Below, piece by piece: positions 34,647 to 43,777 of a stretch of DNA of 64,000 bases (its first letter is position 1; each line of letters begins with the position of its first letter). Both the position numbers and the translations under genes were made by a program. This DNA comes from Sutterella sp. (GTDB taxonomy: Bacteria; Pseudomonadota; Gammaproteobacteria; Burkholderiales; Burkholderiaceae_F), in the NCBI GenBank assembly GCA_019418605.1, contig DYBN01000027.1:1-64000 (forward strand). The letters run 5' to 3'. The notes under the pieces were generated by a model. That model ran no database searches, was not told the origin of the DNA, and saw only the letters and a list, made by a program, of their open reading frames with translations.

Positions 34647-35522
34647 CTAGCGGCGGGAGCCGGGCGCCGCGTCGTTTAAAAGTTCAATGAGCCTGCCAAG
34701 GCGCGGCTCAAGCGCCACGCCCTCGCGCCTGTCTCCTGCGCAACTGCGGGAGTATTCGATGACGTCGCTTGCAAACGTCGTGGCAAGGTGGGCTGCCTGG
34801 GCGAGGCTCGCGCCGCGCAGCAGCGCTCCCGTGAGAACGCTCGTGAAAAGGTCGCCCGTGCCGCAGGTTGAAAAGTCAATGCGGGGCACTTCCACTTCAA
34901 AAAACTCTCCCGTTGCGCCGTCCAGGCTTGCGACCTTGATGCGGTTGCCGGCTGCGGGCACGCTCGTGATGACGGCTTGTCGGGCGCCAAGGGCTAGGAG
35001 CGCCTCGAGCATGCCGCGCAGCTGCCGCGCCCCGGGGACTTCTGCGCAGCTCTTTGGATCAATGCCAAGGAGCAGGCAGGCTTCCGTGAAATTGGGCGTC
35101 GTCACCGTGGCCTGCGCCACGAGCGAGCGCATCTCGTCGACGAAATCGGGCGAAAAGACCGGATAGAGCTCTCCGTCGTCGCCCATGGCCGGGTCGACCA
35201 CCATGAGCGTGTCCTTTGAGGCAAAGCGGCGCAGGGCGTCCTTGACGACGGCTATTTGCCCAGCGTCGGCAAGAAACCCGCTGTAGAGCGCGTCGTAGGA
35301 GAGCCCGAGCGCCTGCCATTTGTCCATGAAGGAGGCCATCTGCGCCGTGAAGTCCGTGAAGTGAAAAGACCCGTAGGTGAGGTTGTTTGAAAACCATGCC
35401 GTTGGAAACGGACAGACCTGCACGCCCATGGCCGAAATGACGGGAATGGCCGCCGTGAGCGAGCATCGGCCGAAGGAGCACAGATCGTGAATGGCAAGAA
35501 CGCGTTTGGGTGAAGTCGGCAT
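34647..35522 (-). CDS. Pyridoxal/pyridoxamine kinase family protein
   Basis: About 291 residues from the ATG at 35522; an ATG 12 codons upstream is possible, and neither has a strong ribosome site. The start RVLAIHDLCSFGRCSL and the ribokinase-type anion hole FSTCGTGDLFTSVLTG identify a PdxK/PdxY-like vitamin B6 kinase. VVDPAMGDDGELYP is the conserved central motif. It phosphorylates pyridoxal, pyridoxamine or pyridoxine with ATP in the cytoplasm. A hydroxymethylpyrimidine kinase role is less likely. It stands alone, converging on the flavoprotein gene. Confidence 0.82.
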   Translation of the reverse strand: MPTSPKRVLAIHDLCSFGRCSLTAAIPVISAMGVQVCPFPTAWFSNNLTYGSFHFTDFTAQMASFMDKWQALGLSYDALYSGFLADAGQIAVVKDALRRFASKDTLMVVDPAMGDDGELYPVFSPDFVDEMRSLVAQATVTTPNFTEACLLLGIDPKSCAEVPGARQLRGMLEALLALGARQAVITSVPAAGNRIKVASLDGATGEFFEVEVPRIDFSTCGTGDLFTSVLTGALLRGASLAQAAHLATTFASDVIEYSRSCAGDRREGVALEPRLGRLIELLNDAAPGSRR

Positions 35523-35834
35523 GAAAAAAGAGTCTGATGCGTGAAAAAGAGCCTTCATTCTAGGCGGGCGGCGGGGCCGCGGCGCGCCCGGCCTGTTGCA
35601 GAGAGAGTTTGTTTGTCTGCAATTATTTATGAAAACTATGAATTAAAAACCATGAAAAGAAAATATTTATCAAAAAAGCCTCTCGTTCCTACAATGGATT
35701 GAACCGAGAAAGCGGCGCGCCCCAAGCTCCCGTTGGTTCTCGCTTTGTTTTCCCGAAGCGGCAGGCGGGCGCGATGCCGATGCGGCAGATCGCGGCGCGG
35801 CATCTCGTTTTGTTTTTTCTTGAAGGAGCACGCC

Positions 35835-36779
35835 ATGGCGTTCATGACACCAACCTATTACGAAGACGGCCGCAAGATTTCCTTTCCCAATCAGGGACTG
35901 AAGATGGCGGGGCTGCTGTTTGTGCCCGACGATTTTGATGAAGCCAAGCGCTATCCCGCGGTTGTGGTCGCGCACCCCGGCGGCGGCGTCAAGGAGCAGG
36001 TGCCCTCTCTTTACGGGCGCCGTCTTGCGCGCTCGGGCTTTGTCGTGCTTGCCTTTGACGCCTCGCACCAGGGCGAAAGCGAAGGCCTGCCGCGGCACCT
36101 TGAAGACCCCTACGCCCGCGTTGAAGACATCCGCGCGGCCATCGACTGCCTCACGACCATGGCCTTCGTCGACCGCAGCCGCATCGGCGCCATGGGCATC
36201 TGCGCGGGCGCGGGCTACACCATGTACGCCGTGCAAAACGACATGCGCATCAAGGCGGCCGCGGGCGTGTGCACGTGGAACACGGGCACCTGGATTCGCG
36301 ACGGCTTCCCCTATCAGGGAAGAAATGCGTGCCTGAAGGCGGCGCTTGAAGCCGCGGCCGACGCCCGCACCAAGGACGCCAACGGCGAGGGGCCGGTCTA
36401 TACGCACTTCGTGCCCGAGTCCGAGGCGGACTTCACCGAGGACACGCCGCAGATCATGAAGGACGCGAGCAACTACTACAAGACCGAGCGCTGCAGCTAT
36501 CCGACTTCCAAGAACTTGATGCTCGTGCAAAGCCTCGACAGGCTTGCCACGTTCGACGCCTTTGCCTTCATCGACACGGTTGCGCCGCGCCCGCTGCTGT
36601 TTATCGTCGGCAGCAAGGCCGACACGCGCCACTTCACCGAGGACGCCTACAACCGCGCCAACGAGCCCAAGGAGCTTGTCGTGATCGAGGGCGCAAAGCA
36701 CGTCGACCTCTACGATCAGGAGCCCTACGTCACGCAGGCTTTTGCCGCGCTTGAGGCGTTTTTCAAAAAGAACCTGTAG
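35835..36779 (+). CDS. Alpha/beta hydrolase, dienelactone-hydrolase-like, cytoplasmic
   Basis: The 314-residue protein begins MAFMTPTYYEDGRKISF after a good GAAGGAG site. It parallels the protein at 5613-6671: VVAHPGGGVKEQ, DASHQGESEGLPRH and a Cys nucleophile elbow GICAGAG; the His candidate is in GAKHVDLYD. Unlike its relative it has no signal peptide, so it works in the cytoplasm. Substrate unknown. Upstream bases 35600-35720 are AT-rich and may hold its promoter. Confidence 0.8.
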   Translation: MAFMTPTYYEDGRKISFPNQGLKMAGLLFVPDDFDEAKRYPAVVVAHPGGGVKEQVPSLYGRRLARSGFVVLAFDASHQGESEGLPRHLEDPYARVEDIRAAIDCLTTMAFVDRSRIGAMGICAGAGYTMYAVQNDMRIKAAAGVCTWNTGTWIRDGFPYQGRNACLKAALEAAADARTKDANGEGPVYTHFVPESEADFTEDTPQIMKDASNYYKTERCSYPTSKNLMLVQSLDRLATFDAFAFIDTVAPRPLLFIVGSKADTRHFTEDAYNRANEPKELVVIEGAKHVDLYDQEPYVTQAFAALEAFFKKNL

Positions 36780-36829
36780 TCCGAACAGCAGGTTTGAGAC
36801 GAGGCGAGGAAAAACCTTTTGCACTCTGC

Positions 36830-36871
36830 CTGGCGCTTGGATGTACAGTTGCCTGTACATCCAAGTGCCGG
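36830..36871 (+). promoter_or_regulatory. Long palindrome before the antitoxin gene, candidate operator
   Basis: CTTGGATGTACAG (36836-36848) and CTGTACATCCAAG (36853-36865) form a perfect 13-bp inverted repeat around TTGC. The pairing extends outwards through GGC/GCC with one mismatch. A TTGCAC -35-like hexamer is at 36819-36824, so the palindrome covers the expected -10. Phd/YefM antitoxins bind palindromes of this kind in their own promoters. Confidence 0.65.
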
Positions 36872-36899
36872 TGCACACAGAACCAAGAGGCGTACTCCG

Positions 36900-37121
36900 A
36901 TGCTCGAAAAAACCTTGTCTGAAGCAAGAAGGGAGCTGTCGCGCCTTGTTGCCGATTGCGCCAAGAATGACGTCACCGTCATCACGGTGCGCGGCAAGCC
37001 GGCTGCCTATTTGATTTCACCTGCCCGGTACGATTCGCTGAAAAGCGCGGCTCTCGAAAAAGAAATGGAGCCGATCTTTAACGAGTTCGATTCTCTGTTC
37101 AAGGCATTGTCGGACAAGTGA
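36900..37121 (+). CDS. Phd/YefM-family antitoxin
   Basis: The 73-residue protein has the family core TLSEARRELSRLV and ITVRGKPAAYLISPARYDSL, followed by an acidic C-terminal tail that would wrap a toxin. Start is the ATG of MLEKTL. Its stop overlaps a GTG start of the next frame by 4 bp, the coupling typical of antitoxin-toxin pairs. The partner toxin is truncated, so this antitoxin may be orphaned or serve only as an autorepressor. Confidence 0.85.
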   Translation: MLEKTLSEARRELSRLVADCAKNDVTVITVRGKPAAYLISPARYDSLKSAALEKEMEPIFNEFDSLFKALSDK

Positions 37122-37375
37122 ATCATGTCTTGCCGCAGGAGGTTCTGACGATTCACGATCTGGTGCTGCGCCGCTACGGCGTTGGCCCCTGCAAGAGGCC
37201 CGACCTCGAAGAGGTTGCCGACAAGGCAGCCTCAGACCAGCCGACGGCTTCTGAACTCGCCCGAATACCTCAGATCCTGCTTCACGAATTAACTTTTCCT
37301 TTCCGTAAAAAGAGGCTTGGCAAAGGGCGCTGCCGAGTGCGGTTTGTCTCGGAATTTGATTATCTTCGGGTATAG
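37118..37375 (+). pseudogene. Truncated Doc/Fic-type toxin remnant
   Basis: The 85-residue frame begins at a GTG overlapping the antitoxin stop. Its first 35 residues (LPQEVLTIHDLVLRRYGVGP onward) resemble the N-terminus of Doc. Intact Doc has about 125 residues and the Fic motif HxFx(D/N)(A/G)NKR; neither the motif nor the following helices is present in any frame before the convergent NlpC gene. The last 35 residues are unlike the family. The toxin is therefore probably dead. The 3' end overlaps the NlpC gene end by 16 bp. Confidence 0.6.
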
Positions 37376-38754
37376 CGGCACGGCGTCAGCGCCCGGGGCG
37401 GGCTTTGGAAAAAGCCGTTTGTCTCAAGCGTTGTAAAGCAGGGGTCGTCGCCCGGCGCGGGAGCAAACCAATAGGCGCCCAGAAAGCGGCTTGCTTCGTA
37501 GGCTGAATACAGGGGCGAGGCCGGATCAAGGGAGGCGGCGTGCACCGAGCCAAGCGAATGGATAAAGTCGCCTGCGCCAAGCGAGAGCGCAACGTGCGCC
37601 ACCCTGGCCTGGCCCGTCTCGCTGCGGGTGCCGAAGGCAAGAAGCGCTCCGGCGGGAATGGCTTTGAAGGGCTCGGTTTCAGGAAGGACAATGGGGCGGG
37701 CCGCGGCAATCTGCTGATCGGCGTCGCGCGGCACGATGACGCCCGCCATGCGCCACAAAAGTGAAACAAAGCCCGAGCAGTCAAGCCCCGTGCTGCTCGT
37801 GCCGCCCCAAAGGTAGGAGGTGCCGGTGAGAGCCCGGGCTTCTTTGATCAAGGCGCGGACAAAGGGTTCGGGAGCTTCGGAGACATTGGAATTGCTGCTG
37901 TAGAGCGCCTTCCAAAGGCGCGCGAGTTCGCGCGCATCTCTGACCTTGCCGCCCTCAACAAAGCCCTCGCGCCCGTCGGGGAGCTGCACGCGCAGCAGAC
38001 CGTCTGCGCTTTTGCCCGAAATACGGCGCACTAAACCGGCTGCGGGCACGGGCGAGATGATGGCTCCCTTGGCGTCTTTGACAAGCGCTTCGCGCGAAGT
38101 GACGCAAAGTTTGTCGGCGGCGTTCCATTCGGAGAGCTTATCTGCCGTCATGCGCACGATCTGCATGTCGTGCACCCAGCCCAGGTATCCGTCCGGAGTC
38201 TGCACGCGCCAGAAGGCGCCCGAATTCTGCAGCACCCGCAGGGGCGTTCCCATCAGGGCCTGCGTGAGCGTGCTTGCTGAAAACGCAGGACGCGCAAGAA
38301 GGCTTGCCGCGGGGACGCCGGCAAGCGCCCAGCTGCGGGCGCCGACCTTTTCATCGTCGTCGGGCAAAAGCCGCACGTCGATGCTAGCCGTGAGTTCGCC
38401 GGCTGCGGCAGCGCGCCGCAGTGCGGCCAGCCCCCCGGGGCTGTCGGTAAAGCCTGAGACGACAAAGCCGCGAGGCTCACGTTTGACGTCAATCTCCCAG
38501 AGCACAAGCCGCTTGTCGGGCGCCCAGGCGAGCTCAAGGGCGGCGAGCTTCTCTGCGAGCAGGGTCTGCGCCGCGGCAGGGGGCAAGACGCCTTCCTGCC
38601 GCACCTCTTGCTGTGGGTAGGGAGCTGGCGCGGTCACGGGGCCGGCGCAGGCGACGTCGCCGCAGGCGAGGGCGGCAAGAAGCGCAAGGCAGCCCGCCCG
38701 GCAGGCGACAAGTCCGCCGGCGCGAAGGCGCTTTGGGAGACGGGAGCCCGGCAC
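37360..38754 (-). CDS. NlpC/P60-family cell-wall endopeptidase with SH3 domains
   Basis: The start is placed at the GTG at 38754, which has AGGAAG five bases upstream and leads into a signal peptide (LPKRLRAGGLVACRAGCLAL). The 464-residue protein has SH3-like segments (WRVQTPDGYLGWVHD and LRVQLPDGREGFVEG) and a C-terminal NlpC/P60 domain with catalytic Cys in GLDCSGFVSL, His in RVAHVALSLG and a third polar residue near FIHSLGS. It probably cleaves gamma-D-Glu-diamino acid bonds in peptidoglycan peptides, as YkfC does. It follows galE by 20 bp. Confidence 0.85.
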   Translation of the reverse strand: MPGSRLPKRLRAGGLVACRAGCLALLAALACGDVACAGPVTAPAPYPQQEVRQEGVLPPAAAQTLLAEKLAALELAWAPDKRLVLWEIDVKREPRGFVVSGFTDSPGGLAALRRAAAAGELTASIDVRLLPDDDEKVGARSWALAGVPAASLLARPAFSASTLTQALMGTPLRVLQNSGAFWRVQTPDGYLGWVHDMQIVRMTADKLSEWNAADKLCVTSREALVKDAKGAIISPVPAAGLVRRISGKSADGLLRVQLPDGREGFVEGGKVRDARELARLWKALYSSNSNVSEAPEPFVRALIKEARALTGTSYLWGGTSSTGLDCSGFVSLLWRMAGVIVPRDADQQIAAARPIVLPETEPFKAIPAGALLAFGTRSETGQARVAHVALSLGAGDFIHSLGSVHAASLDPASPLYSAYEASRFLGAYWFAPAPGDDPCFTTLETNGFFQSPPRALTPCRYTRR

Positions 38755-38774
38755 GGCGCTTCCTGCGCGAGCCG

Positions 38775-39791
38775 TCAGGCGTGCTTTTCTTGCGAGAGGC
38801 GCTGCTGGAAGTTCCAGGCCGTCTCGCACATGTTTTCAAGCCCGAGCTGCGCCTTCCAGCCCAGCACTTTCTCGGCCTTGGAGGGATCGGCCCAGTTGGC
38901 GGCGATATCGCCCGCGCGCCGCGGCGCGATGCGGTAGGCGATGGGGCGGCCGCAGGCCTTTTCAAAGGCGTGAATGATCTCAAGCACGCTGTAGCCTCTG
39001 CCCGTGCCGAGATTGACGGCGTCCCAGCCGCGCCGGCCGCAGGCGTAGGGCAGGGCAAGCGCGTGGCCGCGCGCGAGGTCCATCACGTGGATGTAGTCGC
39101 GCACGCCGGTGCCGTCCGGCGTCGGGTAGTCGTTGCCAAAGACATTGACTTCCTTTAATTCGCCCGCGGCAACGCGCGCGACGTAGGGCAGCAGATTGTT
39201 GGGAATGCCGTTGGGGTTTTCGCCGATCAATCCCGAAGGATGCGCGCCGATCGGATTGAAGTAGCGCAGGCACACGGCCGAGAACGTCTCGTCGGCCGCG
39301 CACAGATCGGCCAGAATCCGCTCGATCATGAGCTTGGTGCGCCCGTAGGGGTTGGTGACGCCGCCCACGGGGTGCTCTTCGGTGAGGGGAAGCTTTTGCG
39401 GCGTGCCGTACACGGTCGAGGAGCTCGAAAAGATCATCGTGCGGCAGCCCGCTTCCTGCATGGCCTCAAGCAGCGTCACGGTGCCCGCCACATTGTTGTC
39501 GTAGTAGGCAAGGGGCTTGACGCAGCTCTCGCCCACGGCCTTGAGGCCCGCAAAGTGAATGACGGCTTCAACGGCGTTGTCTTCAAGAATCGCGCGCATG
39601 GCCGCCTTGTCGCGGATGTCGTTTTGATAAAAGCGCGGCCGTCTGCCGCAGATCGCTTCAATGGCGTCGAGCGTCTTGATCGAACTGTTGCAGAGGTTGT
39701 CGCAGATGACGACGTCGTGGCCTTCTTCGAGGAGAGTCACGGCCGTGTGGGAGCCGATGAATCCGGCTGCGCCGGTTAAAAGTACATGCAT
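38775..39791 (-). CDS. galE: UDP-glucose 4-epimerase
   Basis: From the ATG of MHVLLTGAAGFIGSHT the protein has 338 residues, the same as E. coli GalE. The NAD-binding GxxGxxG motif is at residues 7-13 and the catalytic YxxxK is in NPYGRTKLMIE; the Ser of SSSSTVYG is also conserved. It interconverts UDP-glucose and UDP-galactose for cell-surface polysaccharide or galactose use. The gene is followed closely by the NlpC/P60 gene; no other Leloir genes are in the window. Confidence 0.95.
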   Translation of the reverse strand: MHVLLTGAAGFIGSHTAVTLLEEGHDVVICDNLCNSSIKTLDAIEAICGRRPRFYQNDIRDKAAMRAILEDNAVEAVIHFAGLKAVGESCVKPLAYYDNNVAGTVTLLEAMQEAGCRTMIFSSSSTVYGTPQKLPLTEEHPVGGVTNPYGRTKLMIERILADLCAADETFSAVCLRYFNPIGAHPSGLIGENPNGIPNNLLPYVARVAAGELKEVNVFGNDYPTPDGTGVRDYIHVMDLARGHALALPYACGRRGWDAVNLGTGRGYSVLEIIHAFEKACGRPIAYRIAPRRAGDIAANWADPSKAEKVLGWKAQLGLENMCETAWNFQQRLSQEKHA

Positions 39792-39863
39792 GGGTGCGAA
39801 AGAAACCAAAAGCGAAAACAAAAAGGAGGGCGGCGGGGGTGTTTTTAAGAGGGCCTTTCTCCC

Positions 39864-40643
39864 TTAAAAGCGCGGCATACGGCCTTCCATGAAGGCCGCG
39901 CAGGCCTCTTTTGCCTCGGGACTGCGCTGCAGGGCCGCGTAGCTTTGCTCTTCCCTGCGCCAGCTCTCGGAAAGGGGCGCCTCGCGCGCCTGCACCAGGA
40001 GCGCCTTTGCGGCCTGCACGGCGGCGGGCGACAGCCTTGCGAGGCGCTCAACGCGCGCCTCGGTTTGCCTGCGCACCTCTTCTTCGGGATAGATGCCGCT
40101 CAAAAGCCGCATCTCAAGGGCTTCCTGCGCGCTGATGGGCTCGGAGAGAAGAATCTTTTCGGCCGCCTTGTGGCAGCCCCCTTGTGAGAGCGCAAGGAAA
40201 ACCGTGCCAAAGCGCGGCGTCAGGCCAAGGGCGGTTGACGGAATGGAAAAAAGCGCCCGGGGCGAGGCGTAGACGAGGTCGCAGTAGTAGAGCATCGTCA
40301 CGGCAAGTCCCACGGCCGGGCCTTCGACGCAGGCCGCAACGGGCTTGGTGCAGGAGGCAAGAGAGGCGATCATGCGCGCCTGAGGGGACAACTGCGAGCT
40401 GTTTGTATTTGTTTGAGAGCTTTGCTCGGGAGACTCTTTGAGCTCTTCGGCAAGATCGGCTCCCGCGCTAAAAATGCCGGGCTGCGCCGCAAGCAGCACG
40501 GCGCGGATGTCGGGCTCGCGCGAGGCTTTTTCAAAGGCCTCCGAGAGCTCTGCAAGCAGCGCCGCATCGAGCGTGTTGCGCCGCTGCGGGCTTGAGATTT
40601 CAAGGGTGAGCACGTGCTCCTTGAGCGTTTCAATCAGGGGCAT
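39864..40643 (-). CDS. Crotonase-fold protein lacking the usual catalytic glutamates
   Basis: About 259 residues from the ATG of MPLIETLKEH; an ATG 16 codons upstream is possible. The crotonase oxyanion motif GIFSAGADL is present. In hydratases, one Glu lies in GGGxEL and another in PE; here the corresponding segments read GLAVTML and FSIPSTALGL, so both appear replaced. The Glu used by enoyl-CoA isomerases (LGLxPE) is Arg (LGLTPR). It may catalyse a different acyl-CoA reaction or be a binding protein. It lies 104 bp downstream of the Pat-like gene on the same strand. Confidence 0.75.
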   Translation of the reverse strand: MPLIETLKEHVLTLEISSPQRRNTLDAALLAELSEAFEKASREPDIRAVLLAAQPGIFSAGADLAEELKESPEQSSQTNTNSSQLSPQARMIASLASCTKPVAACVEGPAVGLAVTMLYYCDLVYASPRALFSIPSTALGLTPRFGTVFLALSQGGCHKAAEKILLSEPISAQEALEMRLLSGIYPEEEVRRQTEARVERLARLSPAAVQAAKALLVQAREAPLSESWRREEQSYAALQRSPEAKEACAAFMEGRMPRF

Positions 40644-40747
40644 GAGGTCGGTGTCCTTAAAGAACAAGAGACGGAAGGGCCGCTTTTGCAAAAGGCTTCA
40701 AAGCGAAAAAAGAAAAGCGGCGCAAACAATTCAAACTTCAAAGCTTC

Positions 40748-43441
40748 TCAGGCGGCGCCTTTTTGCGGCGCGAGGGCAAGCTCGTAGATGAGCATGTTGG
40801 CGTCCTGCGGGCAGTCGCTTGCCCGATAGCCGCGCGCGGTCATAAAGGCCGCCATGGCGTCGTTGCCCTTGAGCACAAAGCCCGCAATCGAGGTGCAGCC
40901 GCGGCTGCGGGCTTCGGCTTCAAGCGCTTCCATCAGGGCGCTGCCAAGGCCTGCGCGCTGATAGGCGTCTTCGACAATGATGCCGAATTCGGCGCGCCTT
41001 GAGCCCGGCGCAACAAAGATGCGTCCGACGGCGTGAATCTCCGGTCCGACGCGGCTGTTGTCGACGATGACGCGCGCCGACTCCCGGTCCTGGTCGATCT
41101 GGGTGAAGTCGATGATTTCGTCGTCGGTGACCTCGCGGGCGCTCTTGTGCAGCCGCATGCGGGCGGTCTTTTCCGAGACGCGCGACAAAAAGCGCTTGTG
41201 CGCGGCAAAGTCGTCGGGCCGGATGCTGCGCAGCCGCATGAGTCCGGAGCGGGTCGTAAAGTCGCGGTCGACGGCGGGCGCAGGCGCAATGAGCATGTGC
41301 GAGTAGCGCGAGTCGGGCGAAGACTGCCGCGCGCACAGGCACACCGAAGAGTCAAGCGCCGTGATGCCGTTTTCATCGGCAAAGACCGGGTTGACGATGA
41401 CTTCGGCCACGGCCGGGATTTCGCTCATAAGGCTCGAGAGCTTGAGCAAAACGCCCTCGAGCGCCCCGGGCGCCACGGGCGGCATGCCGCGAAAGCGCCC
41501 GAGCGAGGCGGCAATCGGGTGGCTCTTGATCAAGTCGCTTGCCATGGGCTCGGTGAGAGGAGCAATGCCGATTGCGGCCTGCGGGAAGATTTCCCCCGTG
41601 CGGCCTCCTGCGGCAAGGCTGATGACCGGGCCGAGAACGGGATCGGTGTAGGCGCGAAGCGCCAACTCCCTTGCGTGAGGCGTCTCGGCCATCTTCTGCA
41701 CGTAGACGCCCTCAAAGCGCGCCATGGGCGCGAGTTCCGCAAGGCGCTTTTGCATCTCGTGAAAGCCTTCGGCCACGGCCGACTCGGTCAAAACGTTTAA
41801 AAGGACGCCTCCCACGTCGGTTTTGTGCGCGATGCCGCGCGCTGAAAGCTTGAGCGCCACCGGAAAACCGATGCGGCGCGCGGCCGCCACGGCCGCCTCG
41901 GAGGTGGCGGCAAAGCTTGCCGGCAGAGAGCGGATGCCGAAGGCCGCGAGCAGCGTCGTGCTCTGCTCGTCGGTGAGCACGTGAAGGCCTCTTGCGCGCG
42001 CATCGGCAATGACGGTGCGCGCCACTTCAAGCTTGGCGTCGGTGTAGCAGCTGCCTTCCCGGGGCGCGGCGTGGCGCTTGTTTTTTAGTTCCACGCTCTT
42101 GACGAGTGCGGCGAAGGCCTGCGCGGCCAAATCCGGCGTGTTGATGCACGGCAGCCGGCAGCGCTTGAAGGCAAGCCGCGTGTCGGGGTCCGGCGCATCG
42201 GTGCTCCAGTTGACGATCACGGGCTTGAAGCTCTCGTCTGCGGCCTCGGCAATGAGCTGCACCGTGCGCGGCGTGCGCACGACGGCCGAGGGGGCAAGAG
42301 AGATCATCACGCCGTCGACGCCCTCTTCCTTGAGCGCAAGCTTGAGGGCGGCGCAAAAGCGCTCGGGCGTGGCGTCAGACCCCAGCGTCAGGGGATTGAG
42401 GATGGGGCTTGCTTCGCCGAGAAGCCCTCTGAGCTCTCGCTGCATGGCGGGCGAAAACTCCGCCAATTCGACGCCCGCAACGTCGCAGGCGTCGGCGCAG
42501 AGCGCCGCAAAGCCGATGCCGTTGGCAAGCACCGCAAGGCGCCTGCCGCGGGGCATTTTGCTGCAGCAAAACACTTCGAGCGCCGCGCAGAACTCTTCGA
42601 CGCGCGTGCAGCGCACGGCGCCTGCGCGCGCAAGCGCCGCGTCAAACACCGCTTCGCTTCCCGGGACGACCGCCAGGTGGCTTGCGGTGACGCGCTCGGC
42701 GCTCGGGCCCCGCCCGGGCTTTAGGACGAGCACGGGTTTTTTGCGCGAGGCTGCGCGCACGGCCGATAAAAACGAGCGCGGGTGATAGAGCGTGTCGATT
42801 TGCAGCGCAATGATTTCCGTTTCCGGATCCTCGACGAAGAAGTCGATGATTTCGGCAAGCGTCACGTCGCTTTCAATGCCGCTTGAAATGATGCTCGAAA
42901 AGCCGACCGCGCCGTGCGAGGCAAAGTCAAGAATGCAGGCCGTGGCCGCTCCCGACTGGCTGATGAGCGCCACGGGCCCCGTTTCGGCCAGCTGCGGCCA
43001 GTAGCTCACGTTAAGCCCGATCGAGGGGCGCATGATGCCCATCGAAAAGGGGCCGATGAGCCTGATCCCGGCGCTTTGCGCATACTGCGTGATCTCCCTG
43101 CGCCAGAGCCTGTCGCGGGTGAAGGTGTCGTCGCCCGGGCAGAGCACGACGTTGGGAATGCCGAGCTTTTTGCATTCCTTCAAAAGCCCCAAGACGGTGC
43201 GCGCGGGCGTGGTGATCACGGCAAGGTCAATCTTTGCGGGCAGCTCCGAGAGCGAGGCCCAGCAGGGGGTGACGCCGATGTACTTGTACTTGGGATTGAC
43301 GGGATAGGCCTCAAGTGCGCGGCGTCCGTTCATGACGCCGTTCCAGACGTAGGTGCCGCGGCTGCCCTCCCGGTCGCTTGCGCCGACGACGGCAACCGAG
43401 CGGGCGATGAAGGCCGACTTGAGCGAATGGGAAACTTCCAT
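40748..43441 (-). CDS. Pat/Pka-like fusion: NDP-forming acyl-CoA synthetase domain plus GNAT acetyltransferase
   Basis: The 897-residue protein combines a CoA-binding domain (SVAVVGASDREGSRG, residues about 13-30), a succinyl-CoA-ligase-like domain, an ATP-grasp domain (residues about 480-700, GFPVALKLSARGIAHKTDVGGV) and a C-terminal GNAT domain with the acetyl-CoA loop AYQRAGLGSALM. The architecture is that of protein lysine acetyltransferase Pat (PatZ/YfiQ), which acetylates acyl-CoA synthetases. The position of the phosphohistidine of ADP-forming acetyl-CoA synthetases carries His here (ASHLAV, residue 255). The ribosome site is weak. Confidence 0.85.
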   Translation of the reverse strand: MEVSHSLKSAFIARSVAVVGASDREGSRGTYVWNGVMNGRRALEAYPVNPKYKYIGVTPCWASLSELPAKIDLAVITTPARTVLGLLKECKKLGIPNVVLCPGDDTFTRDRLWRREITQYAQSAGIRLIGPFSMGIMRPSIGLNVSYWPQLAETGPVALISQSGAATACILDFASHGAVGFSSIISSGIESDVTLAEIIDFFVEDPETEIIALQIDTLYHPRSFLSAVRAASRKKPVLVLKPGRGPSAERVTASHLAVVPGSEAVFDAALARAGAVRCTRVEEFCAALEVFCCSKMPRGRRLAVLANGIGFAALCADACDVAGVELAEFSPAMQRELRGLLGEASPILNPLTLGSDATPERFCAALKLALKEEGVDGVMISLAPSAVVRTPRTVQLIAEAADESFKPVIVNWSTDAPDPDTRLAFKRCRLPCINTPDLAAQAFAALVKSVELKNKRHAAPREGSCYTDAKLEVARTVIADARARGLHVLTDEQSTTLLAAFGIRSLPASFAATSEAAVAAARRIGFPVALKLSARGIAHKTDVGGVLLNVLTESAVAEGFHEMQKRLAELAPMARFEGVYVQKMAETPHARELALRAYTDPVLGPVISLAAGGRTGEIFPQAAIGIAPLTEPMASDLIKSHPIAASLGRFRGMPPVAPGALEGVLLKLSSLMSEIPAVAEVIVNPVFADENGITALDSSVCLCARQSSPDSRYSHMLIAPAPAVDRDFTTRSGLMRLRSIRPDDFAAHKRFLSRVSEKTARMRLHKSAREVTDDEIIDFTQIDQDRESARVIVDNSRVGPEIHAVGRIFVAPGSRRAEFGIIVEDAYQRAGLGSALMEALEAEARSRGCTSIAGFVLKGNDAMAAFMTARGYRASDCPQDANMLIYELALAPQKGAA

Positions 43442-43600
43442 GGATGCGAGAAATAGGCCGGGGAGATCATGAAATCGAATCGAGTCATGATTGTAGCGGC
43501 CTCGCCTGGCTGCGCTCGATGCGGGGCCAAAGCCTGCGGGCGGTGCGGGCGGAAAGTTTCTGCAGCTTCCCTGGCGCGTCTATTTGCCGCACGCAAAAGG

Positions 43601-43654
43601 AAAAAAAACTTCCCGAAGGGCTGCCGCAGGAATGCGGGCGGCGGCAACGGGAAG
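43601..43654 (-). terminator. Terminator of the DUF362 gene
   Basis: On the minus strand CTTCCCG pairs with CGGGAAG, with an inner TGCCGC/GCGGCA stem, followed by eight T. The remaining intergenic sequence, 43442-43777, shows no gene; it should include the promoter of the Pat-like gene. Confidence 0.85.
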
Positions 43655-43777
43655 AAGAAAAGCGGAGTAGGAGAAAGGAAAAATAGTGAATGCACGCCGC
43701 ACGCGCCGCCCCCGAAAGAGAGACAAGAGAAGAAAGGAGCGCGGGCGGCCTGCGCGGCGTGCGGGATGCTTGAGTTT

